A stretch of 64,000 bases of DNA from Erythrobacter sp. AP23 (GCF_001542855.1 NZ_LNBY01000015.1:372001-436000), one strand, 5' to 3'; shown: positions 8,183-17,463, counted from the stretch's first letter. The notes: generated from the letters alone by a model not told the origin. Program-made: numbers and translations.

Positions 8183-9769
8183 ATGACAGACATCCCCCAC
8201 GACGTACTCGTCATCGGCTCGGGCGCGGCCGGGCTGACGGCCGCGCTGGCATTGGCCGAAACCAAGAAAGTGCTGGTGCTGGCCAAGGGTCGGCTCGACA
8301 GCGGTTCGACCGCCTGGGCGCAGGGCGGGATCGCCGCCGTGCTCCACGCGGGCGACACCTTCGACGATCATATCCGCGATACAATGGTCGCGGGCGCGGG
8401 GCTCAATGATCGCGCGACTGTCGAATACGTGATCGAACGCGCGCCGCAATCGATCGACCGGCTGTGCGAACTGGGTGTTCCCTTCAATCGCGAGGAGGGC
8501 GATCTCCATTTGACGCGCGAGGGCGGGCATTCGCATCGCCGGATCGTCCATGTGAACGATGCGACCGGCTGGGCGGTGCAGGCTGCACTGCTCAAGGCGG
8601 CGGAGGACAATCCGAACATCACGCTGTTGCCGGGGCAAAGCTGCATCGATCTGGTGACCGGGCGTAATCAGGTCGATTATTCGGGATCGGGCCGCGTCTG
8701 GGGTGCCTATGCGCTCGACGAGGCGAGCGGCGAGGTCGTCACCCATGTCGCGCGGGCAACCGTGCTCGCGGCAGGCGGGGCCGGGCGCGTCTATCTCTTC
8801 TCCACCTCGCCGCGCGGGGCGACGGGCGATGGTATTGCGATGGCATGGCGGGCGGGTGCGCGGGTCTCGAACATGGAAATGATGCAGTTCCACCCGACCT
8901 GCCTTTACAATCTCGAGGTCAAGAACTTCCTCATTACCGAGGCGGTGCGCGGTGAAGGCGGGCGGCTGTTCAATCCGGTTACCGGCGAGCGATACATGGA
9001 ACAGTACGATCCGGAACGTATGGAACTGGCGCCCCGCGATATCGTCGCGCGCGCGAATGACGACCAGATCAAGCGCTACGGGCTGGACTATGTCCATCTC
9101 GACATCAGCCACCAGCCGGCCGAATTCGTGACCGAACACTTCCCGACCATTCACGAGAAACTGCTGAGCTTGGGGATCGACATGACCAGGGGCCCGATCC
9201 CGGTCGTGCCCGCGCAGCATTACACCTGCGGTGGAGTAAAGATCGGGCTCGATGCCAAGACCGACCTGCCGGGCCTGTGGGCGGCAGGCGAGTGTACCGA
9301 AAGCGGTCTTCACGGCGCCAATCGTCTCGCGTCCAACTCATTGCTCGAGTGCTTTGTCTTCGGGGAGGCGGCGGCCAGGGACATCCTCGAATGCTGGGAC
9401 CGGCTCGACGACCCACCCGAAATTCTGCCGTGGGACGAAAGCCGTGTGACCGACTCGGACGAGGAGGTGGTCATCAAGCAGAACTGGACCGAGATACGTC
9501 GCTTCATGTGGAACTATGTGGGCATCGTACGCACCACTAAGCGGCTCGAGCGGGCGGGTAACCGGATCGATATGCTACGGCAGGAGGTGGAGGAATATTA
9601 CGGGTCCTTCCGCGTCACCACCGACCTGATCGAGCTCAGGAACCTGCTCGAATGCGCCGGCCTGATCGTAAAGAGCGCCCTCAAGCGCCACGAGAGCCGC
9701 GGGCTGCATTTCATCATGGATTATCCGGAAACCGATCCCATCGGGAGGGACACGGTGCTGGTGCCGTAG
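8183..9769 (+). CDS. nadB: L-aspartate oxidase
   Basis: A 528-residue flavoenzyme that oxidises L-aspartate to iminoaspartate, the first step of de novo NAD synthesis. The FAD dinucleotide-binding GSGAAGL lies at residues 13-19; MQFHPTCLYN and the active-site stretch HGANRLASNSLLECFVFG are typical of NadB and separate it from succinate dehydrogenase, which shares the fold. nadA and nadC are not in the window. The ATG at 8183 gives the expected N-terminus, although no clear ribosome binding site is seen. After the stop, TTTCGGG (9791) and CCCGAAA (9815) could form a weak terminator. Confidence 0.93.
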   Translation: MTDIPHDVLVIGSGAAGLTAALALAETKKVLVLAKGRLDSGSTAWAQGGIAAVLHAGDTFDDHIRDTMVAGAGLNDRATVEYVIERAPQSIDRLCELGVPFNREEGDLHLTREGGHSHRRIVHVNDATGWAVQAALLKAAEDNPNITLLPGQSCIDLVTGRNQVDYSGSGRVWGAYALDEASGEVVTHVARATVLAAGGAGRVYLFSTSPRGATGDGIAMAWRAGARVSNMEMMQFHPTCLYNLEVKNFLITEAVRGEGGRLFNPVTGERYMEQYDPERMELAPRDIVARANDDQIKRYGLDYVHLDISHQPAEFVTEHFPTIHEKLLSLGIDMTRGPIPVVPAQHYTCGGVKIGLDAKTDLPGLWAAGECTESGLHGANRLASNSLLECFVFGEAAARDILECWDRLDDPPEILPWDESRVTDSDEEVVIKQNWTEIRRFMWNYVGIVRTTKRLERAGNRIDMLRQEVEEYYGSFRVTTDLIELRNLLECAGLIVKSALKRHESRGLHFIMDYPETDPIGRDTVLVP

Positions 9770-9908
9770 CCGGCGTCAATTCAATCGGGCTTTCGGGCAA
9801 TATCCTTCGGGAGCCCCGAAAATCGCATGATATTGTGGAACTACGTCGACAAAGGTCCCGCGAGCGAACTCCTGGCGCTGCCCGCAAGTCGGCCGCTGCC
9901 CAAATGGC

Positions 9909-10289
9909 TCACTTCAGGTCGGGTTGGCGTCGCATGGGCGGCAATTCTCGCCCGAAGCGGTCGGCAGGTGACTGATGCTCCTCGTGCTCGATCGAGCGCA
10001 GCTGGAAGTATTTGAGAGTCGCATCAACCAGTTCCTGGTAAAACCCAACGCCCATACGGTCGCCATTCTTCCACATGATCTCGCCGATCACCGTAAACCC
10101 TTCGAGCAGTGTCACGGAGATTTTGCGCCCTGCCGTTGCGGTGACGCAATCGCCCTCGATCATACAACCGTCACGCGACAGGTTGAGCAACTTGCCGGGC
10201 ATGACCACCTCGTTAATGGTAAACAGCACTTCGTCGTCAGTCTTCGAGCGTTTGCCGTTACGTCTCTCGGTTTCTTCGTGCTGCGACAA
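9909..10289 (-). CDS. PilZ-domain protein
   Basis: A 126-residue protein made of one PilZ domain. The c-di-GMP motifs are present: RRNGKR (RxxxR) near residue 9 and NLSRDGCMIEG (NxSxxG) near residue 38. I place the start at TTG 10289 because AGGAGGG lies four bases upstream; open frame continues to 10334 but without any ribosome binding site. It lies downstream of a second PilZ gene on the same strand (91-base gap). A role as a c-di-GMP receptor is inferred from the motifs; the output is unknown. Confidence 0.8.
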   Translation of the reverse strand: MSQHEETERRNGKRSKTDDEVLFTINEVVMPGKLLNLSRDGCMIEGDCVTATAGRKISVTLLEGFTVIGEIMWKNGDRMGVGFYQELVDATLKYFQLRSIEHEEHQSPADRFGRELPPMRRQPDLK

Positions 10290-10380
10290 GCGACCCTCCT
10301 GTGGAAACGATATTTCTGTCACGATTGTGTCCAAATTTGGGCGTGCGACACGTGATAGTCCTTATGTAGCGTGAGCTGGT

Positions 10381-10716
10381 TCAGCTCTTCAGCGATCCCC
10401 AGCTCCCGAGCGACCAGTCGCCGCGCAGCATCCAGTCGTCGAGCGCGTATTGGCGGACGATATTGGGGCTGATCGGTTCCAGAAAGAAGATGCCGATGCT
10501 CTCGCCCAACTGCCAGGCGACTTCGCCGCGGGCGACATAACCCGGCAGCAGCGCAAGTTCCACCGGCGAGCCAATTTCGGCGATCAGGTCTCGGCACTCG
10601 ACCATACAGCCCGACGGTGAAAGGTTGCGCATGGCGCAGCGTAACCCAACGCCCGCAACACTTATGCGAACATCGTCATGTGTCAGCTTTCGCTCTTCTT
10701 GCCTGCGATCGGCCAT
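10381..10716 (-). CDS. PilZ-domain protein
   Basis: A 111-residue single PilZ domain. Its N-terminal RRQEERKL is a variant of the RxxxR arm and NLSPSGCMVEC gives the NxSxxG part. It is clearly related to the next gene downstream, so the pair probably arose by duplication. Replacement of the second Arg region by EERK makes c-di-GMP binding less certain than in its neighbour. No motility or cellulose gene is adjacent. Confidence 0.78.
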   Translation of the reverse strand: MADRRQEERKLTHDDVRISVAGVGLRCAMRNLSPSGCMVECRDLIAEIGSPVELALLPGYVARGEVAWQLGESIGIFFLEPISPNIVRQYALDDWMLRGDWSLGSWGSLKS

Positions 10717-10912
10717 AACGGGTCCAGAGGAAATCGATTCCCAGCGAGACTCAGAATGACCTGTCCGATGGCAGTGCGCTTGTACCCGAACGACATAATC
10801 GGGGGTGCGTTAGAACGATGCTAACCATGTTCCCCCCTCCGGCGATTTCGTGATGGACAATCGCACGTGTTTCCGGTGAATTCTCGCCACGAAATGCATG
10901 GGGAGAGGCAGA

Positions 10913-11812
10913 TTGCCCAAGGTTACCGCGAACGGGATCGAAATTCATTACGAAGAGCATGGCGACAAGGCGAACCCGCCGCTGTTGCTGATTATGGGGT
11001 TCGGCGCACAACTGACTCTGTGGCCCGACGAGTTGGTGGAGGCGCTCGCCGGCCACGGTTTTCGTGTGATCCGCTACGACAATCGCGACATCGGTCTCAG
11101 CCAAAAATTCGACGGGGTGAAAGCGCCCGGTCTCATCAAGATGACATTGCTGTCCAAGATCGGACTGACGCCCAGGGTCCCCTACACGCTGGCGGACATG
11201 GCCGATGACGGGGCGGGACTGCTCGATGCGTTGGGAATCGACAAGGCGCATATCGTCGGGGCGAGCATGGGCGGGATGATCGCGCAGCATTTCGCCGCGC
11301 GTCACGCCGACAAATGCCTCTCGCTCACCTCGATCTTCTCGACGACGGGCAATCCCAAGCTGCCGCCCGCCAAGCCCGAGGCGCTGAAGGCACTCGTCAC
11401 CCGGCCCAAGAGTACCGAAGAGGAGGTGCTTGTCGAACACGGCATGATGCTGGCCCGCACGATCGGCTCTCCCGGATATCCGTCCGACGAGGAGCGATTG
11501 CGCGAGCGCACCCGGGCCAGCGTACGGCGGAGCTTCTATCCCGAAGGGCCGACGCGGCACCTCTCGGCAATCGTCGCCGATGGCGACCGCCGCGAGATGC
11601 TGAAGTCAATCTCGGTGCCGACTCTGGTGCTGCATGGCGAGGATGATCCACTGGTGCCCTGCGAGGGGGGGCACGATACGGCGGCCTCGATCCCGGGGGC
11701 CAAACTGAAAACGATCCCGGGATGGGGGCACGACCTGCCACTGGCGCTGGTCGACGAGGTTGCCGATGCGATCGCCGATCATGCCAGGACGAGCGTGCGA
11801 CAAACCCAATAG
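10913..11812 (+). CDS. Alpha/beta-hydrolase
   Basis: A protein of about 299 residues with an alpha/beta-hydrolase fold. The nucleophile elbow is GASMGG near residue 119, the acid is in LHGEDDPLVP and the His in GWGHDLP. The sequence resembles the esterase group that includes aclacinomycin methylesterase RdmC, but the substrate is unknown. I prefer the TTG at 10913 (giving LPKVTANGIEI) because GGGGAGAGG lies at Shine-Dalgarno distance; the ATG at 10898 is within that same stretch and is the alternative. Confidence 0.85.
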   Translation: MPKVTANGIEIHYEEHGDKANPPLLLIMGFGAQLTLWPDELVEALAGHGFRVIRYDNRDIGLSQKFDGVKAPGLIKMTLLSKIGLTPRVPYTLADMADDGAGLLDALGIDKAHIVGASMGGMIAQHFAARHADKCLSLTSIFSTTGNPKLPPAKPEALKALVTRPKSTEEEVLVEHGMMLARTIGSPGYPSDEERLRERTRASVRRSFYPEGPTRHLSAIVADGDRREMLKSISVPTLVLHGEDDPLVPCEGGHDTAASIPGAKLKTIPGWGHDLPLALVDEVADAIADHARTSVRQTQ

Positions 11813-12227
11813 GGCTATTCCTGCGCTCCGGCTCGGCAGGCGTCAGCCCCCGTTTTCGACCAATGACTGGCTGCGCTCGACCGGCGGACGAACCGAAATT
11901 GTGCCATGAGCAAGGCCAATGCGAGTCTGTGTCGCCGAGCCGTAAACCTCTTGTGTGTCAGACTAACGGAACTCGATATTTGGATCATGATATGTCTGAC
12001 GGCTGTCAGAAAGTTTCAGTTCTGTTCTCAAAGCGCCTGAATTCGGCCTCGATTTGACAAGAATCAATCGCGACTTACGGTGGCGCACAGGACATCCGGC
12101 AACCGCAGCCGCTGGATTGTCCCGATCGACCAACGATCGTGCTTCAAGGGATTGTCACCTGCCGTCCGGCGGGGAGTGCGACACGAGACTGCGGCCGATC
12201 ATCTTTTGCGAAGGAAAGGATGATCCG
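11813..12227. other. Gene-free stretch with inverted repeats
   Basis: I see no convincing gene in these 415 bases. TCTGAC-GGCT-GTCAGA (11995-12010) is a perfect 6-bp hairpin, and a third arm, GTCAGA, lies at 11957-11962, so two alternative foldings with TCTGAC are possible. The part around 11940-12060 is more AT-rich than its surroundings, as expected for a promoter of the following gene. GGAAAGG before 12228 is that gene's ribosome binding site. Confidence 0.35.
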
Positions 12228-12713
12228 ATGAAAACCCCCCTAATTGCCCTTGCCGGCGCACTTCTGATGACGGCGGTTCCGGCCATTTCTCAGGACATCA
12301 TTGTGTCGGCTGAAGAAGCCGCGGCCGTCGAGAGGATTTCGCGCGAACTCGACCGCAACCTCGTCGCAGCCGACTGGTCGCGCAATCGGTCCGCGGGAGA
12401 AGGAATTGCCATGGTTCGCTTCCAGCGCGGTGCCGATGGTCGCCCGGTCAACGTCAAGATCTATCGCCGCTCGGGAAGCGGTAGCGTCGACCGCCTAGCA
12501 CGTCGCGCCGTAAACCGGCTTGGTCTCAGCGTGCCGTTGCCCGCGATCGGTGGGGATGGGCAGCTATTTCAGGCCAATATCATCGTCGCGAGCAGTGATG
12601 CGGAATTCGCAAATCTATCGACCACGCTCGGCAAGCTCGAGAAAGCTCGTCTCGCCGATCCGCGAGAGCGGGCGGTCTTCGCCTTCTCCGCATCGCCGCG
12701 CGAAGCGGGCTGA
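12228..12713 (+). CDS. Secreted TonB C-terminal-like protein
   Basis: A 161-residue protein with a signal peptide (MKTPLIALAGALLMTAVPAIS). The body resembles the TonB C-terminal fold: GIAMVRFQRGADGRPVNVKI, then a helix RLARRAVNRLG and a strand FQANIIV. Unlike true TonB it lacks the Pro-rich spacer and the ExbB-contacting membrane anchor, so it is a periplasmic stand-alone domain of unknown role. GGAAAGG at eight bases fixes the ATG. Confidence 0.7.
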   Translation: MKTPLIALAGALLMTAVPAISQDIIVSAEEAAAVERISRELDRNLVAADWSRNRSAGEGIAMVRFQRGADGRPVNVKIYRRSGSGSVDRLARRAVNRLGLSVPLPAIGGDGQLFQANIIVASSDAEFANLSTTLGKLEKARLADPRERAVFAFSASPREAG

Positions 12714-13278
12714 TCTCGAGCGAACTTTCACCCCTCTCCGGCGTCGTCGCGATCCCGTGCTGCGGACGGGCGCGGTGGCGCTGGAGTTGTTCTGCGACGG
12801 TCCCGTAAGCGCCGCGCCGATTCCAAAATTGCGTGCTCGGATTCGATTGAATCTCAAGTCGGCACGATGATTTTTGCCCGCAAAATTTTTTTCACCGATT
12901 CATTTTCGCCCTTGCGCTCGCCGCGAGTCCAGCTTGGTCCACGCGTCGCGGCGTTGCAGCAAACTAAGGCACCTCGTGCCGAAGCTGCGAAGCGGCCTTA
13001 ATTCGGCATTGACCCTCTTGCGCGTGAGTCCTGCCTGATTCAGTATCTAGTGGTCGGGCTACCGGGGGTACCCACAAGACCTAGCTATTGGCGGCCAAAT
13101 GCCCATATTGGCATGCACCCGCCCGGACGGCAGGCTTGTGGGAAAGAAGAGGATAAGTTTTCCCCCCGGTGCCGCGCAAAATTGCTAGGCGGGACAGCGG
13201 TCCCACCGACTCGAACACAAGCGGAACACGCGCGGTGCGAATGCAGCCGCGCGAAGCACACGGAAGGCGGGGCAGACG
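12714..13278 (+). promoter_or_regulatory. nrdA upstream region with seven GANTC sites
   Basis: This 565-base gene-free stretch holds seven GANTC motifs, starting at 12840, 12849, 12897, 12925, 13026, 13037 and 13208. About one per 300 bases is expected by chance at this GC content. GANTC is the CcrM methylation site in alphaproteobacteria, and GcrA uses it to time cell-cycle genes. ATTCAGTATCTAGTGG (13038-13053) matches an NrdR box at about 11 of 16 positions. GGAAGGCGGGG precedes the nrdA ATG. Regulation is inferred, not shown. Confidence 0.5.
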
Positions 13279-15294
13279 ATGGATTTCAAGACCGGGGACG
13301 ATACGGCGGTGGCACTGGATATCGATACGCAGGACGCCGCACCCGAGCCCAGCACGGAGACAAAGGCGGTCGCGATGGACAAAACGGACAAGGGCAGCGA
13401 CGGGCTGGTTCAGCAGGCCGCGGGCGAGGCGCTGGCCGGCGCGGTGGCGAGTGCCGCGGCCGAAGCCGCCAAGCACGACAGCAAGAAAGTGCTCGATCGC
13501 CGTTTCGACGTGAAGATCGACGAGAGTCGCGATGCATTGCTGACCGAATTCGGCAAGGAAACGCTTACCGATCGCTATCTGCTGCCGGGCGAGAAGTACC
13601 AGGACCTGTTCGCGCGCGTGGCCGATTACTTCGCCGACGACGCCGAGCATGCGCAGCGCCTCTACGATTATATCTCGAACCTGTGGTTCATGCCCGCCAC
13701 ACCCGTGCTGTCGAACGGCGGGACTACGCGCGGCCTGCCGATCTCCTGCTATCTCAACAGCGTCGAGGACAGCCTCGACGGGATCGTCGGCACCTGGAAC
13801 GAGAACGTCTGGCTGGCATCGAAGGGCGGCGGCATCGGCACCTACTGGGGCAATGTCCGCGGCATCGGCGAGCCCGTTGGCCTCAACGGCAAGACCAGCG
13901 GCATCATTCCATTCGTGCGCGTAATGGACTCGCTGACCCTGGCGATTTCGCAGGGGTCGCTGCGCCGCGGTTCGGCTGCCTGCTACATCGATATCTCGCA
14001 CCCGGAGATCGAGGAGTTCCTCGAAATCCGCAAACCTTCGGGCGACTTCAATCGCAAGGCGCTGAACCTGCACCACGGCGTGCTGGTGACCGATGCCTTC
14101 ATGGAAGCGGTTCGTGCCGGCGAGGAATTCGATCTCGTAAGCCCGCGCGACGGCAGCGTGCGCAAGACGGTCGACGCGCGCAGCCTGTTCCAGAAGCTGG
14201 TCGAGACCCGGCTGGCGACCGGCGAGCCCTACATCGTGTTTTCCGACACGGTGAACCGGATGATGCCCAAGCATCACCGCGAGCTGGGCCTCAAGGTCTC
14301 GACTTCGAACCTGTGCGCCGAAATCACCCTGCCGACGGGGATCGACCACCTCGGCAATGACCGCACGGCGGTGTGCTGCCTGTCCTCTCTCAACCTCGAG
14401 AAATGGGACGAGTGGAACGGTGACAAGCAGTTCATCGAGGACATCATGCGTTTCCTCGACAACGTGCTGCAGGACTATATCGACCGCGCGCCCGACGAGA
14501 TGGCGCGGGCGAAGTATTCCGCCATGCGCGAGCGCAGCGTGGGCATGGGCGTGATGGGCTTCCACTCCTTCCTCCAGCAAAAGGGTATCGGTTTCGAAAG
14601 CCCGATGGCCAAGGTGTGGAACCTCAAGATGTTCAAGCACATCAGCGGCAAGGCCGAAGAAGCTTCGCTAGTGCTCGCGCAGGAACGCGGCGCCTGCCCG
14701 GACGCCGAAGAAATGGGCGCAATGGAGCGCTTCAGCTGCAAGATGGCGATCGCGCCGACAGCGTCGATCAGCATCATTTGCGGCGGGACCAGCGCCTGTA
14801 TCGAACCGATCCCCGCCAATATCTACACCCACAAGACGCTGTCGGGCTCGTTCATCGTCAAGAATCCCTATCTCGAAAAGATCCTCGACAAGAAGAGCAA
14901 GAATTCGACCAATGTGTGGAACTCGATCCTCGAGCGCGGCGGGTCGGTCCAGCACCTCGATTTCCTCACCGACGAGGAAAAGGCCGCGTTCAAGACCAGC
15001 TTCGAGATCGACCAGCGCTGGCTGCTCGAATTCGCCGCCGACCGTGCGCCCTTCATCGACCAGGCGCAGTCGCTGAACCTGTTCATCCCGGCCGACGTCG
15101 ATAAGTGGGACCTGATGATGCTGCATTTCCAGGCGTGGGAGAAGGGCATCAAGTCGCTTTACTACCTCCGCTCGAAGAGCGTGCAGCGCGCCGGCTTCGC
15201 GGGCGGCGTCGAGGCCGACAACACGGCCGATGCGGCGAAGTACGAACTCGCTGCCGAGCAGACCGATTACGAGGAATGCCTCGCCTGCCAGTAA
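13279..15294 (+). CDS. nrdA: Ribonucleoside-diphosphate reductase, large subunit
   Basis: A 671-residue class Ia ribonucleotide reductase alpha chain, which makes dNDPs from NDPs. The redox cysteines are in PISCYLNS and AVCCLSSLNL, the radical-site Cys with its Asn and Glu in SNLCAEI, and the radical-transfer tyrosines in SLYYLRSKS. The C-terminal CLACQ is the shuttle Cys pair. The first 75 residues are Ala-rich and low complexity, and the ATP-cone (overall activity switch) usual in NrdA is missing. nrdB lies 2.4 kb downstream behind opposite-strand genes. A strong terminator follows the stop. Confidence 0.94.
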   Translation: MDFKTGDDTAVALDIDTQDAAPEPSTETKAVAMDKTDKGSDGLVQQAAGEALAGAVASAAAEAAKHDSKKVLDRRFDVKIDESRDALLTEFGKETLTDRYLLPGEKYQDLFARVADYFADDAEHAQRLYDYISNLWFMPATPVLSNGGTTRGLPISCYLNSVEDSLDGIVGTWNENVWLASKGGGIGTYWGNVRGIGEPVGLNGKTSGIIPFVRVMDSLTLAISQGSLRRGSAACYIDISHPEIEEFLEIRKPSGDFNRKALNLHHGVLVTDAFMEAVRAGEEFDLVSPRDGSVRKTVDARSLFQKLVETRLATGEPYIVFSDTVNRMMPKHHRELGLKVSTSNLCAEITLPTGIDHLGNDRTAVCCLSSLNLEKWDEWNGDKQFIEDIMRFLDNVLQDYIDRAPDEMARAKYSAMRERSVGMGVMGFHSFLQQKGIGFESPMAKVWNLKMFKHISGKAEEASLVLAQERGACPDAEEMGAMERFSCKMAIAPTASISIICGGTSACIEPIPANIYTHKTLSGSFIVKNPYLEKILDKKSKNSTNVWNSILERGGSVQHLDFLTDEEKAAFKTSFEIDQRWLLEFAADRAPFIDQAQSLNLFIPADVDKWDLMMLHFQAWEKGIKSLYYLRSKSVQRAGFAGGVEADNTADAAKYELAAEQTDYEECLACQ

Positions 15295-15318
15295 GGGGGC
15301 GCGAGCGCCCTTCATCGA

Positions 15319-15358
15319 GCGGGGCCGGCAACCTCGCGGTTGCCGGCCCCGCTTGTGT
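15319..15358 (+). terminator. Rho-independent terminator of nrdA
   Basis: A perfect 15-bp GC-rich stem (15319-15333 with 15338-15352) with a TCGC loop, followed by TTGTGTT. It lies 25 bases after the nrdA stop and also faces the end of the convergent GGDEF gene. Confidence 0.85.
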
Positions 15359-15369
15359 TCTAGCTCCGG

Positions 15370-16575
15370 TCAGGCATGCTGTGCCGCCACCACGCTGCGG
15401 TTTCGTCCCTCCGCCTTGGCGCGATAGAGCGCCTCGTCGGCAGCCGAGATCATCTCCGCCAGAATTGGCGCATCGGGCCCTTGGTGCAAGGCGATGCCGA
15501 TGCTCGCCGTGCAGCTCGCGGTTGCCCGGCCGCCGTCCTGGACGATCTCGATCCGTTCGATCGAGACCCTTAGATCTTCGGCTACCGCCAATGCCTGAGG
15601 GGCATCGTCCGCACGCAGTAGCATGACGAATTCCTCTCCCCCGAAACGTGCCGCAAGTCCGCCGTATCGAACCGAGGTGTGCCGCATGACTTCGGCTACC
15701 GCGCGCAGGCAATCGTCCCCCGCCTGGTGCCCCCAGCGATCGTTGAATTCCTTGAAATGGTCGATGTCGAGTATCAGCAGCGCAGTCTTCGGATGGCCGC
15801 TCGCCACCGGCATGGCGAAATGCGCAGCGAAATTTTCTTCCGCCCGGCGACGGTTTGCAAGCCCGGTCAACGGGTCTTCCATCGACATTTCGGTGAGTTC
15901 GGTATTGCTCTCCTGCAAGCTTGCGGCGCGACTGCCGGCCTCCAGCGTCGCCAGCAGTGTGCGGCGCTCGAGCCAGTGTACCCGGCGCGTGAGCACCGTC
16001 GCCGCGCCGGCCGTCAGCACCATGATCGGCAGATAGGCATCCGATGTGGCTATTACGCTCTGAAAGACGATTACGAAGCCGCTCACCGCACCGAAATACA
16101 GCAGCACGAAGGCCGGAACCTCCCATCCGCGAAAGGGCAGCACCGGCAGCGCAAAGCCGAGTAGTGAGACGACCCCGAGGGCAAGCAGGGCATCGGACGG
16201 CGGCGGCACGAACAGGCTGGCATATGCCAGACTCACCGCGAAGCCGGTCAGAAGCAGCGCCATCAGCACCTTTTGCAGGCCCAGCATGTGACGCGGCAGC
16301 AGCAGTGCGGCGATGCCCAGCGGGACCACCATGCCGAGCCGGAAAGCGGCGACTTCTCCGATGTGTTGCGGCGCCACCACCAAATCGACCGACAGCGACA
16401 GCACCGCGATGGTGAGCGCGAAACCGATCAGAAAGCGCGCCTCGCGGTGATGCGCATCGCCAAGCTCCTGCTCGACCGCGGAACGCAGGCGCGAATCCCA
16501 TGTCGAGGGAGGCTGTCTTCCCGCCAGCGCGGCCTGTGCGGCAGCGGCGAGGTCGAAGTGTTGCGGCCGGTCCAT
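15370..16575 (-). CDS. Membrane diguanylate cyclase (GGDEF)
   Basis: About 401 residues. The N-terminal half has six hydrophobic segments (about residues 50-210) and no recognisable sensor domain. The C-terminal half is a GGDEF domain with DPLTGLANRR and the active-site RFGGEEF, so it should make c-di-GMP. The inhibitory I-site RxxD five residues before GGEEF reads RYGG, so product inhibition is probably lost. The start is uncertain: ATG 16575 lacks a clear ribosome binding site, and the frame is open to 16647. It separates nrdA from nrdB on the opposite strand. Confidence 0.85.
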   Translation of the reverse strand: MDRPQHFDLAAAAQAALAGRQPPSTWDSRLRSAVEQELGDAHHREARFLIGFALTIAVLSLSVDLVVAPQHIGEVAAFRLGMVVPLGIAALLLPRHMLGLQKVLMALLLTGFAVSLAYASLFVPPPSDALLALGVVSLLGFALPVLPFRGWEVPAFVLLYFGAVSGFVIVFQSVIATSDAYLPIMVLTAGAATVLTRRVHWLERRTLLATLEAGSRAASLQESNTELTEMSMEDPLTGLANRRRAEENFAAHFAMPVASGHPKTALLILDIDHFKEFNDRWGHQAGDDCLRAVAEVMRHTSVRYGGLAARFGGEEFVMLLRADDAPQALAVAEDLRVSIERIEIVQDGGRATASCTASIGIALHQGPDAPILAEMISAADEALYRAKAEGRNRSVVAAQHA

Positions 16576-16648
16576 TCTGCAAGCGCGATACAAGACCAGG
16601 CGCGCGCCGCAAATGTTTCCTGCACCCATGCGCCGAACGCAAAGCAAT

Positions 16649-16678
16649 GCCCCGCCGCCGGCAAGACCGGGGCGGGGC
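16649..16678 (-). terminator. Terminator hairpin after the DUF2171 gene
   Basis: GCCCCGCCGCCGG (16649-16661) pairs with 16667-16678 around a five-base loop with one mismatch. On the minus strand ATTGCTTT follows. It lies 40 bases past the stop of the gene at 16719-16964, so it probably ends that transcript. Confidence 0.6.
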
Positions 16679-16718
16679 GTTGTCCGATCCGCTACGGGAT
16701 CGATTCACTTGTTATCGG

Positions 16719-16964
16719 TTAGGCGTCTTCGGTGACCGCCTTGTTGCCCAGTCCTTCGGGGATGCGGGCGCCTTCCTTCAGATAGATGCGATTGTCGTCG
16801 ATCTTCTCGACATCGTCGAGCGAGAGGAAGTGGTGCATGTCGTCCGCGCTGTCCGATTTGGTCAGCTTGATCGCGTCGTTCTCGACCGCGTCGACGGTGC
16901 CGACGTGCAGACCTTCTGCATTGGCGACTTCCATATGTTCCTTGATGCGTAGCTTCTCAAACAT
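16719..16964 (-). CDS. DUF2171 protein
   Basis: An 81-residue protein with the DUF2171 pattern: IKEHMEV, HVGTVDAVE, IKLTKSD and a closing VEKIDDNRIYL. The fold resembles a PRC-barrel strand set. Such proteins are abundant and often stress-induced in sphingomonads and rhizobia, but their role is unknown. AAAAGGG precedes the ATG at 16964; a much longer open frame to 17564 exists but its N-terminal part has no coding character. A terminator follows. Confidence 0.85.
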   Translation of the reverse strand: MFEKLRIKEHMEVANAEGLHVGTVDAVENDAIKLTKSDSADDMHHFLSLDDVEKIDDNRIYLKEGARIPEGLGNKAVTEDA

Positions 16965-17120
16965 GTAAAACCCTTTTGTTTTGCGTTGCTTATACCCTAC
17001 CAACGGGCGGCCACGGGCATGGGTCCACGCCTCGTCGAGGGTCATGCACGGGTGATGGAAGGAGGGAGTTTCGGGTGCCCCCGCCCTCAAGTAGCGGAGC
17101 GATAGGGCGCAAAAGTAGAC

Positions 17121-17149
17121 GCCCCACCCCTCTGGTCGAGGAGTGGGGC
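17121..17149 (-). terminator. Terminator of the small gene at 17227-17463
   Basis: GCCCCAC-c-CCTC pairs with GAGG-a-GTGGGGC around TGGTC, with one mismatch. On the minus strand TACTTTTG follows. The rest of 16965-17226 shows no gene. Confidence 0.6.
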
Positions 17150-17226
17150 GCCGGGGTTTGCGGACATCGCCCGCAAAAGGGGAAACCGGACGATGTCGCT
17201 GTTCCCCGTGGTCTGCCTTTTTTTCG

Positions 17227-17463
17227 TCAGCTTTCGCCGAGCGGCCTCGCGGCATCGGCGCGGGCGCGCGTGTCGGGCCGGGCGTCGTCGATGCGGTCCT
17301 GCCCCATCGCGCCTTGTGCATCGCGGGCATTGCCATAGCCCATCTGAGCCTCGCCTTCGGTCTGGGGCGCGTCGCTGCGGTCCTGCTGCTCTTCGGCCTC
17401 GCGCCAGTCTTCGGCTTGGGCCTTGTGTACGTCGCGTTGGTCGTCGGGGGCGTATTCACCCAT
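17227..17463 (-). CDS. Small hydrophilic protein of unknown function
   Basis: A 78-residue, very polar protein rich in Asp, Glu, Gln, Ala and Arg with no hydrophobic stretch, so probably disordered. It is judged real because AAGGAG stands eight bases before the ATG and a terminator hairpin follows. Low-complexity hydrophilic proteins of this kind are often stress-induced, but nothing in the sequence proves that. Confidence 0.65.
   Translation of the reverse strand: MGEYAPDDQRDVHKAQAEDWREAEEQQDRSDAPQTEGEAQMGYGNARDAQGAMGQDRIDDARPDTRARADAARPLGES

Noticed and set aside
9827-10015. Possible 62-codon gene after nadB
   Set aside because: It overlaps the end of the PilZ gene on the other strand, has no ribosome binding site and no recognisable motif.
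13050-14360. Open frame of 436 codons overlapping the start of nrdA
   Set aside because: Different frame over a well-supported nrdA; its Arg/Gly-rich product has no family features.
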